A stretch of 64,000 nt of DNA from Streptomyces sp. GKU 895 (GTDB lineage Bacteria > Actinomycetota > Actinomycetes > Streptomycetales > Streptomycetaceae), in NCBI GenBank assembly GCA_002027195.1, contig MWJO01000013.1, positions 51,475 through 115,474 on the forward strand, read 5' to 3'. The translations under genes were made by a program, and so were the position numbers. Positions 1-11,687 of the stretch are shown piece after piece. Below the pieces are notes generated by a model. That model was not told the origin of the DNA. It searched no databases and saw nothing but the letters and a program-made list of their open reading frames with translations. Position 1 is the stretch's first letter; the number at the start of each line of letters is the position of its first letter.

Positions 1-204
1 GCACTGGGCTCCGTCTTCGGCGTCAGCCTCGTCGTCACCGTGGCCCTCGTGGCCCTCTTCACCCTCGGCATCATGGGCCTCTCCCGCCAGGAGCGGGCAT
101 CGGCCCAGGGCGGCACGGCCGCCTTCGCCGTGACCGGCGCGTACGCCTGCTTCGCCGCGTGTGCGGCGGCGGTGGGGTACGGGATCTATCTGATCGTGGC
201 CTGA
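1..204 (+). CDS. Membrane protein, C-terminal fragment
   Basis: Open reading frame entering from the left edge and ending at a TGA at 202-204, so only the last 67 codons are present. The fragment has two hydrophobic stretches, about residues 5-26 and 42-66, separated by a short polar loop (SRQERASAQGG), which looks like the last two transmembrane helices of an integral membrane protein. A perfect hairpin follows 17 bases later, which supports this as a true gene end. The family cannot be named from so little sequence. Confidence 0.6.
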   Translation, partial: ALGSVFGVSLVVTVALVALFTLGIMGLSRQERASAQGGTAAFAVTGAYACFAACAAAVGYGIYLIVA

Positions 205-220
205 CCGACCGACACCGTTA

Positions 221-254
221 CCGCGCCCCCGGACCTCACCGTCCGGGGGCGCGG
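221..254 (+). terminator. Strong intrinsic terminator hairpin
   Basis: A perfect 14-bp GC-rich inverted repeat (221-234 with 241-254) closes a 6-nt loop (CTCACC) 17 bases after the stop of the preceding membrane-protein gene, followed by TTCTGT. Streptomyces terminators often lack a long U-tract, so the strength of the stem is the main evidence. Confidence 0.8.
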
Positions 255-463
255 TTCTGTGTTGACGCCCACCGACCGGCCACCGTTGCTAGGGTCTGCG
301 TCACATCGGAAGGTACCGAAAAGACATGTGTCATACTGAGTACTGCTCAACTGACATACGCTCATACGAATAGCGTCCAAAGAACTGGCGTCTGTTCGCC
401 CGCTGTCGCTTCGATGGCTTCCGAACTCACTCACGCATCGAGCAGTACGGAAGAGGGAACATC

Positions 464-1321
464 ATGGCCAGGGAAGTCGATCCGAGCCTCAACAGGCGCA
501 GGCTCCGCATCGAGCTACGCCGAGCCCGTGAAGCAACCGGGATGACTCAGCTCGAAGCCGCTCAGGCCCTGGAGTGGTCACTTTCCAAAATCATCCGGAT
601 CGAGGCGGGGACGGTCAGCGTCTCAGTCACCGACCTGCGCGCACTCCTCCAGCAGTACGACGTCGTAGATGAAGTACTGATCGCCGATCTGGAAGAGGCG
701 GCTCGCGGCTCCAAGGGACAGTCCTGGTGGGCGGAGTACCGGGACATGATCAGCTCGCAGTTCGCTCAGTACCTGGGGTACGAGAGCTCTGCAATCACGA
801 TCCAGGCGTTCAACCCCGTCGTCTTTCCCGCTCTTCTGCAGAACGAGGACTATGCCGAGGCACTGCTCAAGGGCCGCACCGGCGAGGCACAGGCCCGCCG
901 GGCCGTCGAACTCAGGACCGCCCGCCAGGAGCGCGTCTTCGACGACGAGGAGGGGCCGCGCGCCCATTTCGTCGTCGACGAGTCGGTCTTCCGCCGGCAC
1001 GTCGGCGGCCCTTCGGTCATGCGCCGCCAATTGGAGCACGTCAAGACACTCGCCCAGCACCCCCGGGTGAACCTGCAACTCCTCCCCTTCACGGCGGGTT
1101 CCTTCTTCGGCTCGACAGCCCCCTTCGTACTGCTCACCTTCAAGGACGACGACGATCTGCTCTACATCGAGGGAAGTACCGGAAGCGTGACGAGCCGTGA
1201 CGACATCGAACTCATCGCGCGCTACCAGGAGAGCTTCGCGGAAATCAGCGGCGCCGCGTACGAGGGCGACCAGGTCATCGAACTGATCGACGAGATCAGC
1301 ACAGGCATGCGTTCCAGCTGA
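464..1321 (+). CDS. XRE-family regulator with DUF5753 domain
   Basis: A 285-aa DNA-binding protein. Residues about 12-65 form a helix-turn-helix of the Cro/C1 (XRE) type, with the recognisable GMTQLEAAQALEWSLSKIIRIE core. Residues about 95-275 are a DUF5753 domain (FNPVVFPALLQNEDYAEALL, then QLLPFTAG and VLLTF segments). This architecture is very common in Streptomyces and is typically paired with a small DUF397 protein, as in the WhiJ/BldB-like developmental systems; a DUF397 gene lies 0.9 kb downstream on the other strand. The ATG at 464 is preceded by AGAGGG at good spacing. The target and ligand are unknown; DUF5753 function is not established. Confidence 0.9.
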   Translation: MAREVDPSLNRRRLRIELRRAREATGMTQLEAAQALEWSLSKIIRIEAGTVSVSVTDLRALLQQYDVVDEVLIADLEEAARGSKGQSWWAEYRDMISSQFAQYLGYESSAITIQAFNPVVFPALLQNEDYAEALLKGRTGEAQARRAVELRTARQERVFDDEEGPRAHFVVDESVFRRHVGGPSVMRRQLEHVKTLAQHPRVNLQLLPFTAGSFFGSTAPFVLLTFKDDDDLLYIEGSTGSVTSRDDIELIARYQESFAEISGAAYEGDQVIELIDEISTGMRSS

Positions 1322-1362
1322 ACCCGGGCGGGTACGGCACCGGGCGGCGTCAAGGAGGGCCT

Positions 1363-2391
1363 ATGTGGGTCTTCGACAGGTTGCACGAGGGGTGGCGCCG
1401 GCTTGTGTCCACGCACGTCCCTCAAACAGCCGTAGAGCCAGGCCCGGCCGCTGACCCGGAGGAGGGCGAGCCGCCCGCCGACGATGTCGCACTGCGATCC
1501 GCAGCGATGCGCGACCCGGACTGGACGGACAACCTCGGGCGCATCGAGAAACAGCGAGCGGAGCAGGAGATGCGGAGGGAGCGCGCGACCGCGGACCAGC
1601 AGATCAGGCAGCGCACCGCGGCCTGGCTGCTGGGCTCGGGGACCGGCCTGCTGTTCCTGATCGCCGGTGTTCCGGTCACCAAGGCCGTTCAGGGCCAGCC
1701 TGTCACGTCCCTGGGCGTCTGGACCCTGCTCCTGCTCCTCGTGCTGGCCGCATGCGTGGTGGTCGGTGTCTTCCTCCTGATAGCCCGTCTACTCATGGAC
1801 GGCTCCGAGGCATCCGAGGACCGGGACCGCGGCCGGGAGGTCAGCGACGCCGCTGCTTCGTCAGATCCGCCGAGGCTTCCCGGTCAGCGGGCCGCTCCGG
1901 CCCGCTCCCCCGCCCCGAGGGCGCGCGCCGGATTCCGAGGCCGGACGGTGAACGGCGCCCCGCCCCACCACAGTCCGGCCGCCGCGGCCAGCACCAACGT
2001 CACGCCCGCCCAGACGACCGCTCTCGCATCGCGCCCCGGAACCAGCAGCGCGATCGCGGCCCCGCCTGCCACCGCGAGCACTCCGGATCCCACGCAGACC
2101 ACGACCAGCACGGCGATCTCAAGTCTCGTCGTGCCGCTCGTGGTCCGCCGGATCCGTGGTGACGAGACATCCCTCGTCCGCCCGCCGCGCATCTGCCCAC
2201 CCCTCCCGTCACGCAGGACGGACCGTCACCGGCCGTCCCGCTCCGGGGACACAAGCCGCCCCAGGAAGGTCCCCCAGGCATTACGACCGAAGGTCAGCCC
2301 GGGCCCCTGGCGCCACTTCGAATCACGGACTCGTACGGTTTCCTCGTCCACCGCCAGCTCCAGGCAGTCCTCGCTGGGAACGGTGGAGTAG
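1363..2391 (+). CDS. Small membrane protein of unknown function; C-terminal half doubtful
   Basis: The first ~150 residues look real: a charged N-terminus (with EKQRAEQEMRRERATADQQIRQ, likely helical) followed by two hydrophobic segments at about residues 87-107 and 115-142. From about residue 155 the frame stays open only as low-complexity Pro/Ser/Arg sequence that lies antisense to two better minus-strand genes. The stop at 2391 is therefore probably not the biological end; a lost stop through an indel near 1.83-1.88 kb would explain it, but neither other frame stops before 1949. It lies 41 bases after the XRE gene and may be cotranscribed. I do not recognise the family. Confidence 0.45.
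   Translation: MWVFDRLHEGWRRLVSTHVPQTAVEPGPAADPEEGEPPADDVALRSAAMRDPDWTDNLGRIEKQRAEQEMRRERATADQQIRQRTAAWLLGSGTGLLFLIAGVPVTKAVQGQPVTSLGVWTLLLLLVLAACVVVGVFLLIARLLMDGSEASEDRDRGREVSDAAASSDPPRLPGQRAAPARSPAPRARAGFRGRTVNGAPPHHSPAAAASTNVTPAQTTALASRPGTSSAIAAPPATASTPDPTQTTTSTAISSLVVPLVVRRIRGDETSLVRPPRICPPLPSRRTDRHRPSRSGDTSRPRKVPQALRPKVSPGPWRHFESRTRTVSSSTASSRQSSLGTVE
1884..2192 (-). CDS. Small two-helix membrane protein
   Basis: 102 residues with two clear hydrophobic helices (about 26-49 and 57-75, the latter ending GLWWGG) after a basic N-terminus. It begins 33 bases downstream of the DUF397 gene on the same strand, so the two could be one transcript. It overlaps the doubtful C-terminal half of the plus-strand gene at 1363; the hydrophobic pattern makes this strand the more believable one over 1.9-2.2 kb. 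Function unknown. Confidence 0.5.
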   Translation of the reverse strand: MRGGRTRDVSSPRIRRTTSGTTRLEIAVLVVVCVGSGVLAVAGGAAIALLVPGRDARAVVWAGVTLVLAAAAGLWWGGAPFTVRPRNPARALGAGERAGAAR

Positions 2392-2465
2392 CTGCTCTTG
2401 TGCCATCGCAGCTGCGCCTGCTCATGCAGCTGTGCCTGCCGCTCGGACGGATGCCCGTCGATCAC
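2226..2465 (-). CDS. DUF397 domain protein
   Basis: 79 residues covering the whole DUF397 pattern: W-K-S-S-Y-S near residue 21, then a cysteine-containing segment (DCLELA), VRVRDSK, GP-L-F and the W-F near the end. DUF397 proteins are small partners of XRE/DUF5753 regulators in Streptomyces; BldB belongs to a related group. The matching DUF5753 gene is the one at 464-1321, here in convergent orientation rather than immediately upstream. Expected role: co-regulator or antagonist of that regulator (family knowledge, not shown here). Confidence 0.85.
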   Translation of the reverse strand: MIDGHPSERQAQLHEQAQLRWHKSSYSTVPSEDCLELAVDEETVRVRDSKWRQGPGLTFGRNAWGTFLGRLVSPERDGR

Positions 2466-2699
2466 GCCGACCTCCCCCTACCGAGTGTCAGCACCTCGAC
2501 GCGACCCGTCTCTCGCAGCAGCGTATCGCTCCGCCCTGGGGCCGCGAAGGTAGCTCGTGGTCACCGACCCGAAACAGCCGGTTCTGCCCTGTTCGTTCGT
2601 ACTGCCCGCCGGTTCCCTGTGCGACTCTCTCAGGTCTCTTTCCCCTTCGGGACGGCGTGGACGCGTCATGGCCGCCGCCATCCCGCTCTGTGGGCCTCA

Positions 2700-2895
2700 G
2701 CACACTCTCCCTTCGCAGGTCAACAGCGAGTTGACGGCTCTTCCGGGCCCGTGGTGGACTGCCGGGGCCAAGTACGGCGGCCAGGGAGGAAGTCCGGTGT
2801 GAATCCGGCGCGGTCCCGCCACTGTCACCGGGGTAGGTAGCCCCGGGAGCCAGGAACTCCCACCGCCGGTCTCGTCGAACCAGGGCGTGGACACC
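2700..2895 (+). promoter_or_regulatory. Cobalamin (AdoCbl) riboswitch
   Basis: The leader of the cob operon carries the conserved core of the cobalamin riboswitch: GGAAGTCCGGTGTGAATCC around 2788, the GCCACTGTCACCGG segment at 2818-2831, and the B12 box GAGCCAGGAACTCCC at 2847-2861. These lie in the expected order and spacing, on the strand that reads into cobD at 2992. The outer P1 helix limits are approximate. High adenosylcobalamin should lower expression of the downstream operon. Confidence 0.93.
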
Positions 2896-2915
2896 CTGAG
2901 TGAGGACATGTCGCC

Positions 2916-2987
2916 ATGCTCGCCTGCCGTTTGAGGTACAGCACCCGGACAGCCACGAGGTCGCTGCCCGACCCCACGGCCGGCTGA
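2916..2987 (+). CDS. Possible 23-aa upstream ORF between riboswitch and cobD
   Basis: ATG at 2916 opens a 23-codon frame (starts MLACRLRYST, ends PTAG) that stops at 2985-2987, only four bases before the cobD ATG. A GAGTGAGG sequence sits about 10 bases upstream and could act as ribosome binding site; cobD itself has only a weak one. Translational coupling from the riboswitch into cobD is one possible role. This is inference from position; no homologue is recognised. Confidence 0.25.
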   Translation: MLACRLRYSTRTATRSLPDPTAG

Positions 2988-2991
2988 GCCG

Positions 2992-3941
2992 ATGCGTGCC
3001 GATCGCGTCTTCGCGTACGGCGCCGCCGCCGGGCTCGTCGGGGATCTGCTGCTCGGTGATCCGCGCCGGGGGCATCCGGTCGCCGCATTCGGGCGGGCCG
3101 CCGGTGCCGTGGAGCGGGTGCTGTGGCGGGACCACCGGGGATGGGGCGCGCTGCACACCGCCGTGTGTGCCGGGGGTGCCGTGGCGCTGGGTGCCGTGGC
3201 CGAGAGAGTCGTACGTCCTTCCCGTACCGCTTCCGTCGTACTGACCGGCGCCGGCCACCTGGGCCGTCGTCGGGGGGGACCTCGCTCGCGCGGGGAGGCG
3301 CGGGGGTGTCGGGCGGGCCCTGGAGGCGGGGTGATGTCGAGGGCGCTCGCGCCCGGCTGCCGCATCTGTGCGGGCGCGATCCGCAGGCCCTCGACGCCGA
3401 CGGGATCGCCCGGGCCGTCGTCGAGTCCGTCGCCGAGAACACCTCCGATGCCGTGGTCGGTGCGCTGGTGTGGGGAGCGCTCGCCGGCGTGCCGGGGCTG
3501 CTCGGGTTCCGGGCCGTCAACACCCTCGACGCCATGGTCGGGCACAAGTCCGAGCGGTACCGGCGGTACGGCTGGGCCTCGGCCCGGCTCGACGACCTCG
3601 CCGGATGGCCGGGGGCGCGGCTCACCGCCGTACTCACGACGGTGAGCGGTGGTGATCCGCGGGGTGCGCTGCGCGCCTGGCGGGCGGATGCCGGCAAGCA
3701 CCCGAGTCCCAACGCCGGGCCCGTCGAGGCCTGCGTTCGCGGGGGGCGCTCGGGGGTGCGGCTCGGGGGGACCCTGTCGTACGGCGGGCGGGTCGAGCAC
3801 CGGCCCGTCCTCAACCGGGCCGGGCGGGCCGTGGACACACAGGACATCGAGCGCGCCGTACGGCTGTCCCGGCGCGTCGGGCTGCTCGCGCTCGGCGTCT
3901 CGGTCGCCGCGCGGGCTCTGCGGAAAGGGCGTGCCTCATGA
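2992..3941 (+). CDS. cobD: Adenosylcobinamide-phosphate synthase CobD/CbiB (frame-disrupted)
   Basis: CobD/CbiB is an inner-membrane enzyme that attaches aminopropanol (phosphate) to adenosylcobyric acid. The N-terminus (GLVGDLLLGDPRRGHPVAAF) and the rest (ALDADGIARAVVESVAENTS, RAVNTLDAMVGHKSERY, KHPSPNAGPVEA, LGGTLSYGGR) are unmistakable, but they lie in two frames. Comparison with the expected protein points to five single-G insertions between 3253 and 3331, each in a G run. Three more compensating insertions at 3733-3757 scramble the segment after PVEA without shifting the frame. The ATG at 2992 starts the first frame; the TGA at 3939 overlaps the cobQ ATG. Either badly read sequence or a decaying gene. 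First gene after the riboswitch. Confidence 0.85.
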
Positions 3942-5445
3942 GCGGGGGCGGGCTGCTCGTCGCCGGGACCACCTCCGACGCCGGCAAGAGTGTCGTCACC
4001 GCCGGGATCTGCCGGTGGCTGGTGCGGCAGGGGGTCAAGGTCGCGCCGTTCAAGGCGCAGAACATGTCCCTCAATTCGTTCGTGACGCGGGAGGGCGCGG
4101 AGATCGGGCGGGCGCAGGCCATGCAGGCCCAGGCCTGTCGGGTCGAGCCGACCGCGCTGATGAATCCCGTGCTGCTCAAGCCCGGTGGGGAGCAGAGCAG
4201 CCAGGTCGTGCTGATGGGCAAGCCCGTCGGTGAGATGAGTGCGCGCGGGTATCACGGCGGGCGGCAGCGGAAGCTGCTCGGTACCGTGCTCGACTGTCTC
4301 GCCGAACTGCGGGGCACGTATGACGCGGTGATCTGTGAAGGGGCCGGGAGTCCCGCCGAGATCAATCTGCGGCGGACCGACATCGTCAACATGGGCATCG
4401 CCCGCAACGCCGGGCTTCCGGTGCTCGTCGTCGGGGACATCGACCGTGGTGGCGTCTTCGCCTCCTTCTTCGGGACCGTCGCGCTGCTGTCCGAAGAGGA
4501 TCAGAAGCTGGTCGCCGGGTTCCTCGTCAACAAGTTCCGGGGGGACGTCTCCCTTCTCGAACCCGGCCTCGACATGCTCCACGGGCTCACCGGGCGGCAC
4601 ACCTACGGCGTCCTGCCCTTCCGGCACGGCCTCGGCATCGATGAGGAAGACGGTCTGCGGGTCTCCCTCAGAGGGACCGTCCGGGAGTCGAACACCGCCC
4701 CGCCCGTCGGGGAGGACGTGCTGCGGGTCGCCGTGTGCGCGATTCCGCTCATGTCCAACTTCACCGACGTCGACGCCCTCGCCGCCGAACCCGGTGTCGT
4801 GGTGCGGTTCGTGGACCGGCCCGAGGAGCTGGCCGACGCCGACCTCGTCGTCATCCCGGGGACCCGGGGGACCGTGCGTGCGCTGGAGTGGCTGCAGGAG
4901 CGAGGGCTCGCGGACGCCCTCCAGCGCAGGGTCGCCGAAGGGCGTCCCGTCCTCGGCATCTGCGGTGGCTTCCAGGTCCTCGGCGAGCACATCGAGGACG
5001 AGGTCGAGAGCCGACGGGGGCAGGTCGAGGGCCTCGGGGTGCTGCCCGTAAGGGTTCGGTTCGCCCCCGAGAAGACCCTCACCCGGCCGGAGGGGGAGGC
5101 ACTCGGGGAACGGGTCACGGGGTACGAGATCCATCACGGGGTCGCCGACATCCACGGAGGGACCCCCTTCCTCGACGGCTGCCGGGTCGGCCAGACCTGG
5201 GGCACCCACTGGCACGGCTCGCTGGAGTCGGACGGCTTCCGGCGGGCCTTCCTCCGCGAGGTGGCCGCCGCCACGGGCCGCCGGTTCGTGCCGGCGCCCG
5301 ACACCTCGTTCGCCGCGCTGCGCGAGGAGCAGCTCGACCGGCTCGGCGACCTCATCGAACAGCACGCGGACACCGACGCGCTCTGGCGGCTCATCGAGTC
5401 GGGCGCGCCGCAAGGACTGCCTTTCATTCCACCGGGAGCGCCCGC

Positions 5446-5449
<4 letters not shown>
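3938..5449 (+). CDS. cobQ: Cobyric acid synthase CobQ
   Basis: A glutamine-dependent amidotransferase that amidates four side chains of adenosylcobyrinic acid a,c-diamide to give adenosylcobyric acid. The 503-aa protein has the family layout: an ATP-binding domain with GTTSDAGKSVVTAG at residues 8-21 and KAQNMSLNSF, then a class I glutamine amidotransferase domain with nucleophile Cys342 in GICGGFQ and catalytic-region histidines in GYEIHHG (about 399) and WGTHWHG. Length is normal and the frame is intact. It starts with an ATGA overlap with cobD and ends overlapping cobN, so it is translationally coupled within the operon. Confidence 0.97.
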
Positions 5450-9098
<3,649 letters not shown>

Positions 9099-9102
<4 letters not shown>

Positions 9103-11088
9103 GTACCCCGTTTCCGTTCACGGCCGTCGTCGGCCAGGACGATCTGCGGCTCGCGCTGCTGCTGAACGCCGTGTCGCCGGCGGTCGGCGGTGTGCTGGTG
9201 CGCGGTGAGAAGGGCACGGCCAAGTCGACGGCGGTGCGGGCGCTTTCGGCGCTGCTGCCGGAGGTCGACGTCGTCCCCGGCTGCCGCTTCTCCTGCGACC
9301 CGGCCAAGCCCGACCCCGGCTGCCCGGACGGCCCGCACGAGCCGGGCCCCGGCACCTCGCGTCCCTCCCGCATGGTCGAACTCCCCGTCGGCGCCTCCGA
9401 GGACCGGCTCGTCGGCGCCCTCGACATCGAGCGGGCCCTCGCGGAGGGCGTGAAGGCCTTCGAGCCCGGCCTGCTGGCCGACGCGCACCGCGGGATCCTC
9501 TACGTCGACGAGGTCAATCTTCTGCATGACCATCTCGTCGACCTGCTGCTCGACGCGGCGGCCATGGGCGCCTCGTACGTGGAGCGCGAGGGTGTCTCCG
9601 TACGGCATGCCTCCAAGTTCCTGCTCGTCGGGACCATGAACCCCGAAGAGGGCGAGCTGCGGCCGCAGTTGCTGGACCGGTTCGGACTGACCGTCGAGGT
9701 CGCCGCCTCGCGAGAGCCCGACCAGCGGGTGGAGGTCGTACGGCGGCGGCTCGCGTACGACGACGATCCGGCGGGTTTCGCGGCGCGTTGGGCCGACGAG
9801 GAGACCGCCGTACGGCAACGGGTCGTCGCGGCGCGGGAGTTGCTGCCGTCGGTGCGGCTCGGGGACGGGGCGTTGCGGCAGATCGCGGCGACCTGTGCCG
9901 CGTTCGAGGTGGACGGCATGCGGGCGGACATCGTGATGGCGCGTACGGCCACCGCGCTGGCCGCCTGGGCCGGGCGGACCGACGTGCTCGCCGAGGACGT
10001 ACGGCAGGCCGCGCTGCTCGCGCTGCCGCATCGCCGGCGTCGTAATCCCTTTGACGCGCCGGGACTTGACGAGGACAAGCTCGACCAGACGCTGGAGGAG
10101 TTCAGCGGCGAGGGCGAGGACGATCCCGACCCGGACGGGCCCGGTGGGGGCGGCGGGCAGCCGGCGCCGGACGACGGGTCGCAGGGTGACTCCGGGGGTG
10201 CGGCGCAGCCCGAGGCCGGCGAGGGCGGGGAGCCGCAGGCCGGTGGTGCCGGTGGCGGCGAGCAGTCCGCCGTACGGGCCGCGGAGCCGTTCCGTACCAA
10301 GGTGCTCAGCGTGCCCGGGCTGGGGGACGGTGCCGCCGGGCGGCGTTCGCGGGCGCGGACCGAGCACGGGCGGACCACGGGGGCACGCCGCCCTCGGGGT
10401 GCGCTGACCAAGCTGCATCTGGCGGCCACCGTGCAGGCGGCGGCGCCGCATCAGCGGGCGCGCGGCCGGTCCGGGCCGGGCTCGTGCTGCGCCGGGACGA
10501 TCTGCGGCAGGCGACGCGGGAGGGGCGCGAGGGGAACCTCGTGCTGTTCGTCGTCGACGCCTCCGGGTCCATGGCGGCCCGGCAGCGGATGAGTGCCGTC
10601 AAGGGTGCCGTGCTGTCGCTGCTGCTCGACGCGTACCAGCGGCGGGACAAGGTGGGACTGGTGACGTTCCGGGGGACGGCGGGTGAGGTGGCGTTGCCGC
10701 CGACGTCGTCCGTGGACGCCGCCGCGGCCCGCCTGGAGACGTTGCCGACCGGGGGCGTACGCCGCTCGCCGCCGGGCTGCTGAAGGCGCACGAGGTGCTG
10801 CGGGTCGAGCGGCTGCGGGACCCGGCGCGGCGGGCGCTGGTCGTCGTGGTGACCGACGGGCGGGCCACGGGCGGGCCGGAGCCGGTCGCGCTGTCGCAGC
10901 GGGCGGCGCGGTTGTTCGCCGCCGACGGGGTCGCCTCCGTCGTCGTCGACTGCGAGTCCGGGCCGGTACGGCTGGGGCTCGCCGGGCAGTTGGCGGGTGA
11001 GCTGGGGGGTACGGCGGTGACGCTCGACGAGTTGCGGGCCGACTCCATCGCAGGGCTGGTCAAGGACGTACAGAGGAGGGCCGCGTAA
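9099..11088 (+). CDS. Cobaltochelatase ATPase subunit, ChlI-ChlD type (two frameshifts)
   Basis: The AAA+ motor partner of CobN, resembling fused magnesium-chelatase I and D subunits. Residues 36-44 are the Walker A motif (GEKGTAKST) and [15 protein letters not shown] is the Walker B region. An acidic/Gly/Pro linker (about 350-400) leads to a von Willebrand A domain with the MIDAS motif VDASGSM and [12 protein letters not shown]. The frame breaks twice: near 10480 (one G missing in GGGCCGGGCTCG) and near 10753 (one G missing from a G run). Joining the three frames gives a continuous protein ending at the TAA at 11086. GTG start at 9099 overlaps the cobN stop. Intact neighbours argue for sequencing error over inactivation. 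Confidence 0.9.
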
Positions 11089-11687
11089 TGCCTCAGGGAC
11101 AGCCGAGTGTGGTGCCGGACGACGGTCTGACCACGCGTCAGCGGCGTAATCGGCCGCTGGTGGTCGTGCATACCGGGGTGGGCAAGGGCAAGTCGACCGC
11201 CGCGTTCGGGCTTGCCCTGCGGGCCTGGAACCAGGGGTGGCCCATCGGGGTGTTCCAGTTCGTCAAGTCGGCGAAGTGGAAGGTCGGCGAGGAGAACGCG
11301 CTGCGGGTGCTGGGCGCCTCCGGCGAGGGCGGGTCCGTCGACTGGCACAAGATGGGCGAGGGGTGGTCCTGGGTCCAGCGGGACGCCCAGATGGACAACG
11401 AGGAGAAGGCCCGGGAGGGCTGGGAGCAGGTCAAGCGGGACCTCGCCGCCGAGACGTACAAGCTGTATGTGCTCGATGAGTTCGCCTACCCCATGCACTG
11501 GGGGTGGGTGGACACCGACGAGGTGATCTCCGTGCTGCGGGACCGGCCGGGCACGCAGCACGTCGTCATCACCGGGCGCAACGCTCCCGAAAAGCTCGTC
11601 GACTTCGCCGATCTCGTGACCGACATGTCCAAGGTGAAGCATCCGATGGACGCCGGGCAGAAGGGGCAGCGGGGTATCGAGTGGTGA
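11088..11687 (+). CDS. cobO: Cob(I)yrinic acid a,c-diamide adenosyltransferase CobO
   Basis: Transfers the 5'-deoxyadenosyl group of ATP to the reduced cobalt, making the adenosylated corrinoid. 199 aa, intact, with the CobA/CobO/BtuR P-loop VHTGVGKGKSTAAFG at residues 27-41, then NQGWPIGVFQFVKS, MGEGWSWVQRD and the Walker-B-like YVLDEFAYPMHWGWV and HVVITGRNAPEKLVDFADLVTDM segments. Preceded by GAGGAGGG; the ATG overlaps the chlD TAA and its TGA overlaps the cobB start, consistent with one transcript. Confidence 0.96.
   Translation: MPQGQPSVVPDDGLTTRQRRNRPLVVVHTGVGKGKSTAAFGLALRAWNQGWPIGVFQFVKSAKWKVGEENALRVLGASGEGGSVDWHKMGEGWSWVQRDAQMDNEEKAREGWEQVKRDLAAETYKLYVLDEFAYPMHWGWVDTDEVISVLRDRPGTQHVVITGRNAPEKLVDFADLVTDMSKVKHPMDAGQKGQRGIEW

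Noticed and set aside
2478..2681. 67-aa minus-strand frame just upstream of DUF397
   Set aside because: No recognised domain, poor composition, no clear ribosome site; noted only because regulators often precede DUF397 genes.
2825..5413. 862-codon minus-strand frame opposite cobD/cobQ
   Set aside because: Arg/Pro/Gly-rich, no domain; shadow of the intact cobQ frame in very GC-rich DNA.
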